Source: Streptomyces sp. BA2
Lineage (GTDB): Bacteria > Actinomycetota > Actinomycetes > Streptomycetales > Streptomycetaceae
Assembly (NCBI RefSeq): GCF_009769735.1
Contig: NZ_WSRO01000002.1
Location: 1,488,001-1,552,000 of the forward strand
Length of the DNA: 64,000 bases
Direction of reading: 5' to 3'
Shown piece after piece: positions 16,758-25,439 of the stretch. The notes beneath the pieces are model-generated. The model was not told the DNA's origin. It ran no database searches and saw only the letters and a list, made by a program, of their open reading frames with translations. The position numbers and the translations under genes are program-made. The stretch's first letter is position 1. Every line of letters starts with the position of its first letter.

Positions 16758-18026
16758 ATGCCCCGCGCCGTCTATCTCCTGGCCCTCGGCATCTTCGCCA
16801 TGGTGACCAGCGAGTTCGTGGTCGCCGGCCTGATGCCGCAAATGGCCGACGGACTCGACGCCACGATCCCGGAGATCGGCTATTTGATCACCGCCTTCGC
16901 CGCAGCGATGGCGTTCGGCGGGCCGTTCCTCACGATCGCACTGCTGAAGATGCGTCAGAAGTCAGCTCTGATCGTCCTGTTCGGCGTTTTCCTCGCAGGC
17001 AACGTCCTCGCCGCCCTGGCCCCGGACTATCGCACCATGCTGGTGGCGCGCGTCATCACCGGCGTCGCGTCGCAGGCCTTCTTCGGCGTCTCCATCTCCA
17101 TGTGCACCCAGCTCACCCGCCCCGAAGTCCGGGGCAGGGCCATCGCGGTGGCCCTCAACGGCCTGATGCTCGGCACGCTTCTCGGACTGCCGATCTCCAC
17201 CGTCATCGGTGAACACCTGGGCTGGCGCGCCGCGTTCTGGGCCATCACCGGCCTGACCGTGATCGCCGCGCTCGCCACCCTCGCCGGGGTACCCCGCATG
17301 GAGCGCGCCGACGGCGACGACGGCGGAGGCGACCTGCGCCAGGAACTGGGCGCCTTCCGGAACCCCAGGCTCTGGCTCACGCTCACCACCAGCACCTTCG
17401 TCATCGGCGCCACATTCTCCGCCTTCAGCTACCTCAACCCGATCCTCACCGAGGTCACCGGCTTCTCCACCGGCACCGTCCCGCTGCTGCTCATCGCGTA
17501 CGGAGCGGCCACCGTCATCGGCAACACCGTCGTCGGCCGGTTCGCCGACAAGCACACCGTGCCGGTCCTGCTGACGGGCCTGCTGCTCAACCTTGCGTTC
17601 CTCGCCGGCTTCGCCGTCTTCGCCCAACTGAGCGTTGCCGCCGTGGTGTTGATGATGGGCATCGGCCTGGTCGGAGTCACCATGAACCCTGCCCTGGTCA
17701 CCCGCGTCCAGCGCACGGGCAACGCGAGGCCGCTGGTGAACACCGTCCACTCCTCGTTCATCACCCTCGGCATCATCATCGCGACGTCCGTGGGCGGACC
17801 CGCCATCGATACGTTCGGCCTGCGGGCGCCGCTCTGGATCGGCGCCGCCCTCGCCGCACTCGGCCTCGTCACGCTGCTGCCCGACCTGAAGCGGCTGCGT
17901 AACGGGCGATCCACGCCTGCCGGAACCACGCCTGCCCGAACCACGCCTGCGGCCACGGCAGTTGACCAGCAGAAGCCCGCGACGGAGACCACGGCGGAGA
18001 CCGCGAAGGAGTGCGCCCGCGTCTAG
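16758..18026 (+). CDS. MFS transporter, DHA1 family (Cmx/AraJ-like)
   Basis: The protein has 422 residues; AGGAG lies 5 nt before the ATG. It has twelve predicted membrane segments, beginning with AVYLLALGIFAMVTSEFVVAGLMP, the usual start of Cmx/CmrA chloramphenicol-type and arabinose-type exporters. The motif-A region between helices 2 and 3 is degenerate. The Pro/Thr-rich C-terminal tail is encoded by a 15 bp tandem repeat. It probably exports small toxic compounds or sugars. Its TAG stop shares the bases CTAG with the convergent ROK gene. Confidence 0.92.
   Translation: MPRAVYLLALGIFAMVTSEFVVAGLMPQMADGLDATIPEIGYLITAFAAAMAFGGPFLTIALLKMRQKSALIVLFGVFLAGNVLAALAPDYRTMLVARVITGVASQAFFGVSISMCTQLTRPEVRGRAIAVALNGLMLGTLLGLPISTVIGEHLGWRAAFWAITGLTVIAALATLAGVPRMERADGDDGGGDLRQELGAFRNPRLWLTLTTSTFVIGATFSAFSYLNPILTEVTGFSTGTVPLLLIAYGAATVIGNTVVGRFADKHTVPVLLTGLLLNLAFLAGFAVFAQLSVAAVVLMMGIGLVGVTMNPALVTRVQRTGNARPLVNTVHSSFITLGIIIATSVGGPAIDTFGLRAPLWIGAALAALGLVTLLPDLKRLRNGRSTPAGTTPARTTPAATAVDQQKPATETTAETAKECARV
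17911..17953. repeat. 15 bp tandem repeat in the MFS C-terminal tail
   Basis: CCACGCCTGCCGGAA is followed by a near-identical copy and a partial third. It encodes a Thr-Pro-Ala repeat in the cytoplasmic tail; the frame is preserved. Confidence 0.85.
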
Positions 18027-19255
18027 CCCAACGCCGCGAGGGGGTCGTCGAGCACTGGCTGCCAGGCCAGTTCGGCGGCCCCCACCAGGCTGTTGTGGTC
18101 CAGCGTGCAGGCAAGGATCGGTACGCCGCCGCTGCGTCCCCACAGGCTCCGGTCGGCCACGACGGCGCGCAACCGCTCGGGGTCCGCTTCGAGGAGCGCT
18201 CGGTGCAGGCCGCCCAGGATGATGCGGTCCGGGTTGAGGATGTTCACCAGGCCCGCGAGCCCCAGGCCGAGTCGGTCGATGAGTTCCTCGGCCGCCGCAC
18301 GCACCGCCGGATCTCCGCCCCCGTCCCGGAGCAGTTCGCGGGCCTGCAGCAACAGCCCTTCGGGGCCCGGCTCGCGGCCCGCCGCCGTGAGGAAGGCCAG
18401 CGGGTCCGTCTCGACGTCCAGGCAGCCCCGGCTGCCGCAGTGGCAGGGGCGGCCCTCCGGATTGACGGTGAGGTGGCCGACCTCCAGCGCGAGGCCCGAA
18501 CTGCCCGTGTGCAGACGCCCGTCGAGGACGAGCGCGCCGCCGACTCCCCGGTGCCCGGTCGCGACGCACAGCAGATCGCGGGCGCCGCGCCCGGCGCCGT
18601 GCCGGTGCTCGGCGAGCGCGGCGAGGTTCACGTCATTGGCGGCGAACGCCGGTCCGGCGATGCCCGCTTCCCGTACACAGTCGGCGAAGATCTGGCGGAC
18701 CTGTGAGCCCGCGGGCCACGCCAGGTGCAGCGGGTTGAGCGCGGTGCCCTCCGGTTCGGCGACGGCTGAGGGCACCGCGAGTCCTGCGCCCACGCACCGC
18801 CTGCCGGTCTCCCGCAGCAGTTGCGCGCCCGCGTCGATGACCGAGCCGAGCACCTGTGCCGGGTCGGCGTCGATCGTCTCGCAGCCGGGTGCGGTGGCGA
18901 CGATCCGTCCGCCGAGCCCGACGAGCGCGGCCCGGAAACCGTCGGAGTGCACCTGTGCGGCAAGCGCCACAGGGCCGTCCTCCGCGATTGAGAGCCCGTG
19001 CGAGGGGCGGCCCTGCGAACCCGCGGGCGCGCTCGGCCTCGCGTCGATCCTGATCAGGCCGAGCGCCTCCAGCTCGGCGGCGACGGCGCCCGCCGTGGCG
19101 CGGGTGACGCCGAGTTCGGCGGTGAGCACGGCACGGGTCGGGGCGCGCCCGGTGTGGACGAGCTCGAGGGCGGGCCCGAGCGCGCCGCGCCCTCGCTCCA
19201 GGCGCGTACGCGTGGACAGATCCCCCTCAACGCGGGGGGCAGCCTTGCCGTTCAT
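18023..19255 (-). CDS. ROK-family transcriptional regulator
   Basis: The protein has 410 residues. An N-terminal winged helix (PTRAVLTAELGVTRATAGAV) is followed by a ROK sugar-kinase-like domain. The ROK zinc motif is present (CHCGSRGCLDVET), as is a degenerate ATP-binding region (VGLGGRIVATAP). Such regulators sense sugars and commonly repress transport genes. The divergent MFS gene at 19491 is the most likely target. Confidence 0.92.
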   Translation of the reverse strand: MNGKAAPRVEGDLSTRTRLERGRGALGPALELVHTGRAPTRAVLTAELGVTRATAGAVAAELEALGLIRIDARPSAPAGSQGRPSHGLSIAEDGPVALAAQVHSDGFRAALVGLGGRIVATAPGCETIDADPAQVLGSVIDAGAQLLRETGRRCVGAGLAVPSAVAEPEGTALNPLHLAWPAGSQVRQIFADCVREAGIAGPAFAANDVNLAALAEHRHGAGRGARDLLCVATGHRGVGGALVLDGRLHTGSSGLALEVGHLTVNPEGRPCHCGSRGCLDVETDPLAFLTAAGREPGPEGLLLQARELLRDGGGDPAVRAAAEELIDRLGLGLAGLVNILNPDRIILGGLHRALLEADPERLRAVVADRSLWGRSGGVPILACTLDHNSLVGAAELAWQPVLDDPLAALG

Positions 19256-19454
19256 GAGGGCGAGTCTCCCATGATCCGTACGCCGCCTCGCCGTTCAGTC
19301 GTCATCCGCGCGTGCACCGTCCGTCCACTGCCCGTCCACTGTCCTTCCCCTGCACTTCCACTGCCACCTCATGAGAACCCTCCGCCCCACCCGTGCCCAC
19401 CGCCTCACCGATGGCCCTCCGCCCGCCGGTGACCGCCGCCTCACAGGAACTGTC

Positions 19455-19490
19455 TTGTACGCCACGGGGACGCACCTCTACTCTGACTTT
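19455..19490 (+). promoter_or_regulatory. Candidate promoter for a leaderless MFS transcript
   Basis: TTGTAC (19455-19460), an 18 bp spacer and TACTCT (19479-19484) place the transcription start about 7 bp downstream, at or next to the GTG at 19491. No ribosome-binding sequence lies between the -10 and the GTG, which fits a leaderless mRNA. Confidence 0.55.
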
Positions 19491-20681
19491 GTGCCGCTAC
19501 TAAACAAAACCACGTCCGCAGCGTCGCGGGCCACTCCCCCGGGCCTTGTCCGGCTCCGTGTCGCACTCACCGTCTTCTTCGCGCTCGACGGCTTCATCTT
19601 CGCCGGATGGGTCGTCCGCATCCCCGCCATCAAGGAACAGACCGGCGCATCGGCAAGCGACCTCGGGCTCGCGCTGCTCGGGGTCTCCGCCGGTGCCGTC
19701 ATCACGATGACGCTCACCGGACGGCTGTGCCGCCGCTTCGGCAGCCATCCGGTGACCGTGGCCTGCGGGGTCCTGATGCCGCTGAGCATCGCGCTGCCGC
19801 CGCTGACGCATTCGGCACTCGCGCTCGGGCTCGTGCTCCTGGTGTTCGGTGCCGCTTACGGCGGGATCAACGTGGCGATGAACAGCGCCGCCGTCGACCT
19901 CGTGGCCGCCCTGCGGCGTCCGATCATGCCCAGCTTCCACGCCGCCTTCAGCCTGGGCGGCATGGTCGGCGCCGGGCTCGGCGGCCTGATCGCAGGCTCC
20001 CTGTCCCCCACCCGCCACCTGCTCGGCCTCACCGTGATCGGCCTGATCGTCACCGCCCTCGCGGGACGCACCCTGCTGCGCCTCGAACCCCCGGCCCCGC
20101 CGAGCGACGTCCGCCGCGATGACAGCGCCCCGCGGCGCCTCGACACCCGTACCCGCGGCCTCGTGATTGTCTTCGGCCTCATCGCCCTCTGCACCGCCTT
20201 CGGCGAAGGAGCGCTCGCCGACTGGGGCGCCCTCCACCTCGAACAGGACCTCAACGCCCATCCCGGCATCGCCGCCGCGGGCTACTCCTGCTTCGCCCTC
20301 GCCATGACCATCGGCCGACTCAGCGGAACGACGCTGCTCGAACGCCTCGGCCAGACCCCCATACTCGTCGCCGGCGGCACCACCGCCGCCGCAGGCATGC
20401 TCCTCGGCGCACTCGCCCCCACCGTCTGGCTCGCCCTCATCGGCTTCGCCATCACCGGCCTCGGCCTCGCCAACATCTTCCCCGTCGCCGTCGAACGCGC
20501 CGGCGCCCACGCGGGACCCAGCGGCGTCGCCACCGCCTCCACCCTCGGCTACGGCGGCATGCTCCTGGGCCCGCCCGCCATCGGCTTCATGGCCGACTGG
20601 TTCACCCTCCCCATCGCCCTCACCAGCGTCGCCGTACTCGCGGGCCTCGCCGCCCTCATCGGCTACACCACCCGCCACTGA
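19491..20681 (+). CDS. MFS transporter (ROK-linked, sugar/fucose-permease-like)
   Basis: The protein has 396 residues. The GTG at 19491 starts MPLLNKTTSAASRATPPG and is followed by twelve hydrophobic segments, beginning LRVALTVFFALDGFIFAGWV. The motif GRLCRRFGSHPV follows helix 2. The divergent ROK gene suggests control by a sugar, while the sequence resembles YbjJ/FucP-type MFS proteins. An upstream in-frame ATG at 19371 would add 40 residues that look non-coding and overlie the promoter. Confidence 0.88.
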   Translation: MPLLNKTTSAASRATPPGLVRLRVALTVFFALDGFIFAGWVVRIPAIKEQTGASASDLGLALLGVSAGAVITMTLTGRLCRRFGSHPVTVACGVLMPLSIALPPLTHSALALGLVLLVFGAAYGGINVAMNSAAVDLVAALRRPIMPSFHAAFSLGGMVGAGLGGLIAGSLSPTRHLLGLTVIGLIVTALAGRTLLRLEPPAPPSDVRRDDSAPRRLDTRTRGLVIVFGLIALCTAFGEGALADWGALHLEQDLNAHPGIAAAGYSCFALAMTIGRLSGTTLLERLGQTPILVAGGTTAAAGMLLGALAPTVWLALIGFAITGLGLANIFPVAVERAGAHAGPSGVATASTLGYGGMLLGPPAIGFMADWFTLPIALTSVAVLAGLAALIGYTTRH

Positions 20682-20737
20682 CAGAGCACCCTCACCCGTG
20701 GTCCCCCGCTCTCACCCTCCGTGAGCGCCGCACCGCG

Positions 20738-21028
20738 TCACAGCAGCAGGACGAGCGCGTAGACAAGGAAGAACGCAGCGATCAGCACGGCGAGGCCGAG
20801 GATCACGGTCACTGGTCCCTTCGACCATCCCTTCGGCGGATTGTGCGTTTCTTCCGGCCCCGCCCCCGACATGCCGCTCTCGTCGGGTGGGGTCTCCCCC
20901 GGGGGCACGCCGCCGCCGGGTTGCGGTCCTGTGGCGTTGCCGGGGTAGGGGTCCGGGTCCGGGATGCGGGGGTCCGGGTCCGGGATGCGGGGGTCCGGGT
21001 TCGAGTCCGGCGGGTGCGAAGGAGTCAT
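20738..21028 (-). CDS. Small Pro/Asp-rich membrane protein, DUF6480-like
   Basis: The protein has 96 residues. The N-terminal half is Pro/Asp-rich with a seven-residue repeat (IPDPDPR). Then come GGGVPPGETPP and ETHNPPKGWSKGP, which match my recollection of the DUF6480 family, and one C-terminal membrane helix (VTVILGLAVLIAAFFLVYALVLLL region). The function is unknown. The start at 21028 is a choice; no strong ribosome site is visible. Confidence 0.75.
   Translation of the reverse strand: MTPSHPPDSNPDPRIPDPDPRIPDPDPYPGNATGPQPGGGVPPGETPPDESGMSGAGPEETHNPPKGWSKGPVTVILGLAVLIAAFFLVYALVLLL
20951..21001. repeat. 21 bp tandem repeat inside the DUF6480-like gene
   Basis: About 2.5 copies of a 21 bp unit (start GTCCGGGTCCGGGATGCG) encode the Pro-Asp-Pro-Arg-Ile heptads of the soluble segment. 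The first two copies are identical. Confidence 0.9.
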
Positions 21029-21096
21029 GTGATCCAAGTTCGCATGCCGTCCGAGCACTCACCTCTCCACCGCGACCGATACGGGGACCACGCGTG

Positions 21097-21140
21097 ATGG
21101 TTGGCCCGCGCCCTCAAGATGGTTGGCCCGCGCTCTCAAG
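21097..21140. repeat. 22 bp tandem duplication upstream of the SDR gene
   Basis: Two head-to-tail copies of a 22 bp unit (begins ATGGTTGGCCCGCG, ends CTCAAG) differ by one base. They lie about 78 bp before the SDR start, within its 5' region. Confidence 0.9.
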
Positions 21141-21217
21141 GAGACCCGGAAGCGTGCATGGCCGAACCTGGACTCAGGGCGCCAGACCGGCCGGGGCCCC
21201 GCACAGGAGGAGGTTCC

Positions 21218-22027
21218 ATGACCGACCGCACCGCCGCCACCGCCAGAGCGGCCGTCGTCACGGGCGCTGATTCCGGCATCGGCCGGGCGACGGCCGTCCG
21301 TCTCGCCGAGGCCGGGGTGGATGTAGGGATCACCTGGCACAGCGATCAGGAGGGCGCCGAGAGGACGGCCGAGGAGGTGCGCGGGCATGGACGGCGCGCG
21401 GCCGTCGCCCAAATGGACCTCTCCCGGCTGCCCGATGCGACACGGGTGGTCGACGAGCTCGCCGATCGGCTGGGCCGTATCGACATCCTGGTCAACAACG
21501 CCGGCACAGGCACCGCCACCCCTTTCCTCGATCTGAAGCACGAAGACGTCGTACGAGTTCTCGACGTCGACCTCGTCGGCCCCTTCCTGTGCGGCCAGCT
21601 CGCCGCGCGGCGGATGATCCAGCAGGGCGAAGGCGGTCGCATCGTCAACGTGACCTCGGTGCACGAGCACCAGCCCCGCGTGGGCGCGGCCCCCTACTGT
21701 GCCGCCAAGGGCGGGCTCGGGCTGCTGACCCAGGTGATGGCCCTGGAACTCGCGGAGCACGGCATCACCGTCAACGCCGTCGCCCCCGGCGAGATCGCCA
21801 CACCCATGACCGGGCAGGAGGACACGGACGTGCACGCCGAGAGCCGCCCCGGCATCCCGCTCGGCCGCCCGGGCGACGCCCGTGAGATCGCCGCCGTCAT
21901 CGCGTTCCTCGCAGGGTCCGACGCCTCGTACGTGACCGGCGCGTCCTGGGTCGCGGACGGCGGCATGGTGCGGATGGGGCCCCAGGCCGGTTCCCACCTC
22001 CGGAGCGACGAGTGGCGGCGGCCCTGA
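21218..22027 (+). CDS. SDR-family oxidoreductase
   Basis: The protein has 269 residues with AGGAGG before the ATG. It is a classical short-chain dehydrogenase: TGADSGIGRA cofactor loop, NNAG, Ser in VNVTSVHEHQ, YCAAK catalytic Tyr/Lys and a C-terminal GASWVADGGM typical of glucose 1-dehydrogenase or 3-oxoacyl reductase types. The substrate is unclear. It precedes the nucleotidyltransferase operon by about 150 bp. Confidence 0.92.
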   Translation: MTDRTAATARAAVVTGADSGIGRATAVRLAEAGVDVGITWHSDQEGAERTAEEVRGHGRRAAVAQMDLSRLPDATRVVDELADRLGRIDILVNNAGTGTATPFLDLKHEDVVRVLDVDLVGPFLCGQLAARRMIQQGEGGRIVNVTSVHEHQPRVGAAPYCAAKGGLGLLTQVMALELAEHGITVNAVAPGEIATPMTGQEDTDVHAESRPGIPLGRPGDAREIAAVIAFLAGSDASYVTGASWVADGGMVRMGPQAGSHLRSDEWRRP

Positions 22028-22175
22028 GACTCCGGTACGCCGCGGCGCCCCACAGCGAACTGGTCCGGGTCGAGTCCGGCCCGCCGGGTACCAGGAATGC
22101 CTGGATCAGAAATCGTCGGAGACGGCCGGCCCGCACGAGCGGTGCGGCAGCCGATGTCCGGAAACGGAGCAGCAG

Positions 22176-22877
22176 GTGACGCGGAACGCAGAAGACGCCA
22201 CCCCAGGCCACACCGCCGGCGACCGGCGGAAGCCGGTCACCGAGCTGCCTCCGGCGGGAGATCCCATCGGGGTGAGAACACAGCACGACTCCCCCGCGGA
22301 TGAACTCCCCCCTGACCTCCACCAGGCCATTCTCGAGGCGGCCAAGCAGGTCGGCGCCGTACTCAAGAGGGGCGGTCACGACTTCGCCCTCGCGGGCAGC
22401 GTCGCCGTACACGCGCACGGCGGGGCCGGGAACCTCCAGCACGACGCCGACTTCTGCATCAAGCCGGAGGACGCCGAAGCGGTCGCGGCCACCCTGGACG
22501 AGGCCGGCCTCACGGTGTACGCGCCGCCGGAGGACTGGCTGCTCAAGGCCAAGTGCCTGGGGCAGGACATCGACCTCATCTTCGAGCTGGCCCACCAGCC
22601 GGTGAACGCCGAGCTGCTGGGGCGGGCATCGGAGCTGCCGGTGGACTCGGTGCAGATGCCGGTCCTGGCGCCGACGGACCTGATGCGGGCCCTGCTCGCC
22701 GCCTTCTCCGAGCATCACTGCGACTTCGGCGCCGTCCTGCCGATCGCCCGGCTACTGCGCGAGAAGATCGACTGGGAGGCGGTCCGCCGTGACAGCGGGG
22801 ACGCGCCGATGCCGGCCGCTTTCCTCTATCTGCTGGAGCGCCTGCAGGTCATCGCACCGAAAGGAGGAGACCGATGA
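22176..22877 (+). CDS. Nucleotidyltransferase-fold protein
   Basis: The protein has 233 residues and starts at GTG. After an approximately 50-residue disordered N terminus it shows a minimal nucleotidyltransferase-like region: FALAGSVAVHAHGG, a DAD motif in LQHDADFCIKPEDAE and a third acidic strand in GQDIDLIFEL. The arrangement resembles substrate-binding or AbiEii-type nucleotidyltransferases of unknown target. The stop overlaps the next ATG by 4 bp. It is the first gene of a coupled trio. Confidence 0.75.
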   Translation: MTRNAEDATPGHTAGDRRKPVTELPPAGDPIGVRTQHDSPADELPPDLHQAILEAAKQVGAVLKRGGHDFALAGSVAVHAHGGAGNLQHDADFCIKPEDAEAVAATLDEAGLTVYAPPEDWLLKAKCLGQDIDLIFELAHQPVNAELLGRASELPVDSVQMPVLAPTDLMRALLAAFSEHHCDFGAVLPIARLLREKIDWEAVRRDSGDAPMPAAFLYLLERLQVIAPKGGDR

Positions 22878-23128
22878 ACGACCAGGCACATGCCGACTAT
22901 CGCATCGCCCATCTGAAGGAGCGGCTCGCCGCGGAGGAGCTGGGCGAACTGGGCATTCGCATCGAGAACCGTGGATCGTCCGTGATGGTCGCCGGGACCG
23001 TGCCCACCGCGCACTGCCGCGAGGAACTGCTGCGTACCGTGCACGAGGAGATGGCCGGCCTGACGGTCCACTTCGACATCGTGGTGGCCGATTCGTCCGC
23101 CCCCGACCACCCGGAGGAGCTCGCATGA
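22874..23128 (+). CDS. Small BON-like protein
   Basis: The protein has 84 residues. The pattern of alternating charged helix and short strands (HLKERLAAEELGELGIRIE, VMVAGTVPTAHCREELL) resembles a single BON domain, a small alpha/beta module that binds lipids or other ligands. It has no signal peptide. Both ends overlap their neighbours by 4 bp (ATGA), which means strict translational coupling with the nucleotidyltransferase and the phosphoesterase. Confidence 0.7.
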   Translation: MNDQAHADYRIAHLKERLAAEELGELGIRIENRGSSVMVAGTVPTAHCREELLRTVHEEMAGLTVHFDIVVADSSAPDHPEELA

Positions 23129-23901
23129 TCCGCGTCGCAGCCGTGGGGGACATCCATATGGGCCTCGACAGTCACGGCGTGCTCCGGCCCGCCTTCGAGA
23201 CCCTCCCGGACTGTGCGGACCTGCTGCTCCTCGCGGGGGACCTCACCCGCCACGGCACACCGGAGGAGGCGCGCGTCGTGGCGCAGGAGGTCACCGGGCT
23301 GCCGGTCCCCGTCGTCGCGGTGCTCGGCAACCACGACCACCACGACGAGCGGCCCGAGGAGGTCACAGCCATCCTGCGCGAGGCGGGCGTGCACGTGCTC
23401 GAAGGGGAGGGCACGGTCGTCGAGGTCGACGGCAGGCGGGTGGGCGTCGCGGGCACCAAGGGCTTCGGGGGCGGATTCGTCGGCCGGAGCGGCAGCGAGT
23501 TCGGCGAACCCCTGATGAAGGAGTTCATCCGGTACACCCGCCGCCACGCCGAGGGGCTACGAGTGTCGCTGCTCGATCTGGCGGAGCAGGACTGCGAGGT
23601 CCGGGTGGCGCTGACGCACTTCGCGCCCGTGCCGGACACCCTGGCGGGCGAACCCCTGGAGATCTACCCGTTCCTCGGCAGCTACCTCCTGGCCGAGGCG
23701 ATCGACGAGGCGGGCGCGGACCTGGCCGTCCACGGCCACGCACACGCGGGCACCGAACACGGCATGACCAGCGGCGGCGTACCGGTGCGCAACGTCGCCC
23801 AGCCGGTCATCCGCAAGGCGTTCAACGTGTACCACCTGCCGGGCCATGGACACTCGGCGGAGACAGCGCCCGCCGCGGCCTCTGCCGAACGGCTCGGATG
23901 A
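23125..23901 (+). CDS. Metallophosphoesterase
   Basis: The protein has 258 residues. It carries the calcineurin-like metal ligands in order: GDIHMG (DxH), LLLAGDLTRHG (GD), VVAVLGNHDHH (GNHD/E), ALTHFAPV (H) and VHGHAHAG (GHxH). It could act on nucleotides, cyclic nucleotides or phosphoproteins. The pairing with a nucleotidyltransferase-like gene in one coupled operon suggests that one protein adds and the other removes a nucleotidyl or phosphoryl group; this is inference. Confidence 0.88.
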   Translation: MIRVAAVGDIHMGLDSHGVLRPAFETLPDCADLLLLAGDLTRHGTPEEARVVAQEVTGLPVPVVAVLGNHDHHDERPEEVTAILREAGVHVLEGEGTVVEVDGRRVGVAGTKGFGGGFVGRSGSEFGEPLMKEFIRYTRRHAEGLRVSLLDLAEQDCEVRVALTHFAPVPDTLAGEPLEIYPFLGSYLLAEAIDEAGADLAVHGHAHAGTEHGMTSGGVPVRNVAQPVIRKAFNVYHLPGHGHSAETAPAAASAERLG

Positions 23902-23928
23902 GCGACAGGTCCGGATGAGCCACAGGTC
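23895..23928. repeat. 17 bp tandem duplication spanning a stop codon
   Basis: CGGATGAGCGACAGGTC and CGGATGAGCCACAGGTC lie head to tail with one mismatch. The first copy contains the TGA stop of the metallophosphoesterase gene. Confidence 0.85.
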
Positions 23929-23941
23929 AGGGCCCGCGATG

Positions 23942-23978
23942 GCGAAGGCCCGGGCCCCCGAGGGGTCCGGGCCTTCGC
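23942..23978. terminator. Strong bidirectional terminator-like hairpin
   Basis: GCGAAGGCCCGG (23942-23953) and CCGGGCCTTCGC (23967-23978) form a perfect 12 bp stem with a 13-base loop. It lies between the convergent metallophosphoesterase and SRPBCC genes and can serve both. No U tract is present. Confidence 0.8.
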
Positions 23979-23998
23979 TCGCCTTGTGAGGAGTCGGA

Positions 23999-24460
23999 CT
24001 AGACCTCGCCGCGCCAGGCGCCGGTCTCCACACCACCTCGCTGCTCGATGAACTGCTTGAACCGTCCCAGGTCACCGCTGACCTGTCGTTTGATGAAGCC
24101 GAGCTTGTCGCCGACCGTCTCGGCCAGGCCGTCGGGGTCGTAGTTCATCTGCAGCATGACCTTGGTGCGCGCGTCGTCCAGGCGGTGGAAGGTGACGACA
24201 CCGGCCTGCTTGGCCTGACCCTCCACCGTGGTCCATGCCACGCGCTCGTCCGGTATCTGCTCGGTGATGGCGGCGTCGAACTCCCGCTCCACACCGTCGA
24301 TCTTCGTCACCCAGTGGGTGAGTGTGTCAGTGCGCTGTTCGATCCGCTGCACGCCTTCCATGAACTCGGGGAACGCCTCGAACTGGGTCCACTGGTTGTA
24401 CGCCGAGCGGACCGGCACATTGACTTCGATGGACTGTTCGACTTGCGACACGGATGACAC
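23999..24460 (-). CDS. SRPBCC family (cyclase/dehydrase) protein
   Basis: The protein has 153 residues, starting at GTG. A second GTG three codons later has better spacing to GAAAG, so the true N terminus could be three residues shorter. The sequence EVNVPVRSAYNQWTQFEAFP, then FMEGV, is the common streptomycete cyclase/dehydrase form, with a C-terminal helix (LGRFKQFIEQRG). It probably binds a hydrophobic ligand. No pathway genes adjoin it. Confidence 0.88.
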   Translation of the reverse strand: MSSVSQVEQSIEVNVPVRSAYNQWTQFEAFPEFMEGVQRIEQRTDTLTHWVTKIDGVEREFDAAITEQIPDERVAWTTVEGQAKQAGVVTFHRLDDARTKVMLQMNYDPDGLAETVGDKLGFIKRQVSGDLGRFKQFIEQRGGVETGAWRGEV

Positions 24461-24915
24461 CTTTCTTCGTGTGCTCGCCCGGTCCCTTGTCCGCCCGGGC
24501 CGGGCGGCGGAGCACTTTCTCCCCAGCGAGTGCCCAGTGCGTCCGCTGCCACTCCTGCCTTGTCCGGCGGCTCGCGGTCGAATTCAGGGGTCCGATCAGG
24601 AATAGGCGGGCATTTTCCGGTAATACTCGGACCCTTGTTTGTGAGCCCGCCCATAGGGGCCACGTCACACGCTATTGGCGGTAGTAGACGGTATTAAGCC
24701 TTTGCAGGCCCTGGAATCGCCTCGAAGGCGCCCGCGGAAATGACTTCTGCGTAGTCGGGTAGTACGTCACATCCTTGCGTCCCTTTCCCGTCACCGCTAA
24801 CCATGGTCGACATCGCGGGGCCGGAAGTCGGACAGCGCGAAGAGATCGCCAGACATCGCCATTCGACCGCACCGGCCCCCGCGCCACGTCCCCCACGGAA
24901 AAGGTTCACTCCCGT
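24461..24915. other. 455 bp intergenic region upstream of the transglycosylase
   Basis: No coding region is supported. It separates the SRPBCC gene (leftward) from the transglycosylase (rightward) and holds both promoters. It is clearly richer in A and T than neighbouring genes around 24600-24760. Its length leaves room for a long 5' leader on the transglycosylase transcript. A short stretch at 24788-24802 (CCCGTCACCGCTAACC) faintly resembles one strand of the ydaO c-di-AMP riboswitch, but the core is missing. Confidence 0.5.
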
Positions 24916-25416
24916 ATGCCCACGCGCATCAGCACCACCCGCACCGCCCGTATCCGTTCGTTCTCCGTCGCCGGTATCGCCACCGCTGGTGCCGCTGCCG
25001 CCGCCCTCACGCTGGTCCCCTCGCAGGCCCACGCCGCCGAGCCGACCGCGGCGAGCAAGCAGGTCTCCCAGGCCGCCGCGGCCGACAAGAAGTACCCCGA
25101 CAACCTCGACGGCTGGATCAAGGAGTCCCTGGACATCATGAAATCCAAGGGCATCCCCGGCTCCTACGAGGGTCTGCACCGCAACATCATGCGCGAGTCC
25201 GCCGGTGACCCCAACGCCCAGAACGGCTGGGACGTGAACGCGCAGAACGGCACCCCTTCCAAGGGGCTCCTCCAGGTGATTCAGCCGACCTTCGACGCCT
25301 ACCACGTCAAGGGCACGCCGAATAACCTCACCGACCCCGTCGCCAACATCACCGCGGCCGCCAACTACGCCGCCGACAAGTACGGCTCGATCGACAACGT
25401 CGACTCCGCCTACTGA
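24916..25416 (+). CDS. Secreted lytic transglycosylase-like (SLT) protein
   Basis: The protein has 166 residues. A signal peptide of about 41 residues ends at AHA-AE (arginine-rich start, then AGIATAGAAAAALTLVPSQAHA). The mature protein is a lysozyme-like SLT domain: the catalytic Glu in NIMRESAGDPNAQN, the GLLQVIQPTFDAYH motif and a C-terminal ITAAANYAADKYGSID. It should cleave peptidoglycan outside the cell. AAAAGG lies 12 nt before the ATG, a somewhat long spacing. Confidence 0.9.
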   Translation: MPTRISTTRTARIRSFSVAGIATAGAAAAALTLVPSQAHAAEPTAASKQVSQAAAADKKYPDNLDGWIKESLDIMKSKGIPGSYEGLHRNIMRESAGDPNAQNGWDVNAQNGTPSKGLLQVIQPTFDAYHVKGTPNNLTDPVANITAAANYAADKYGSIDNVDSAY

Positions 25417-25439
25417 GTCGGTTCGAGGTATTACGCCGG

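Noticed and set aside
19500..20678. Long minus-strand frame opposite the MFS gene
   Set aside because: Gly/Glu/Ala-rich translation without any recognisable fold; the plus strand encodes a twelve-helix transporter in good codon use.
24700..24915. Possible ydaO-type c-di-AMP riboswitch upstream of the transglycosylase gene
   Set aside because: CCCGTCACCGCTAACC is faintly similar to one conserved strand, and such leaders are common before cell-wall hydrolase genes, but the core GGGGUGAAUC-like element is absent and no matching fold could be drawn.
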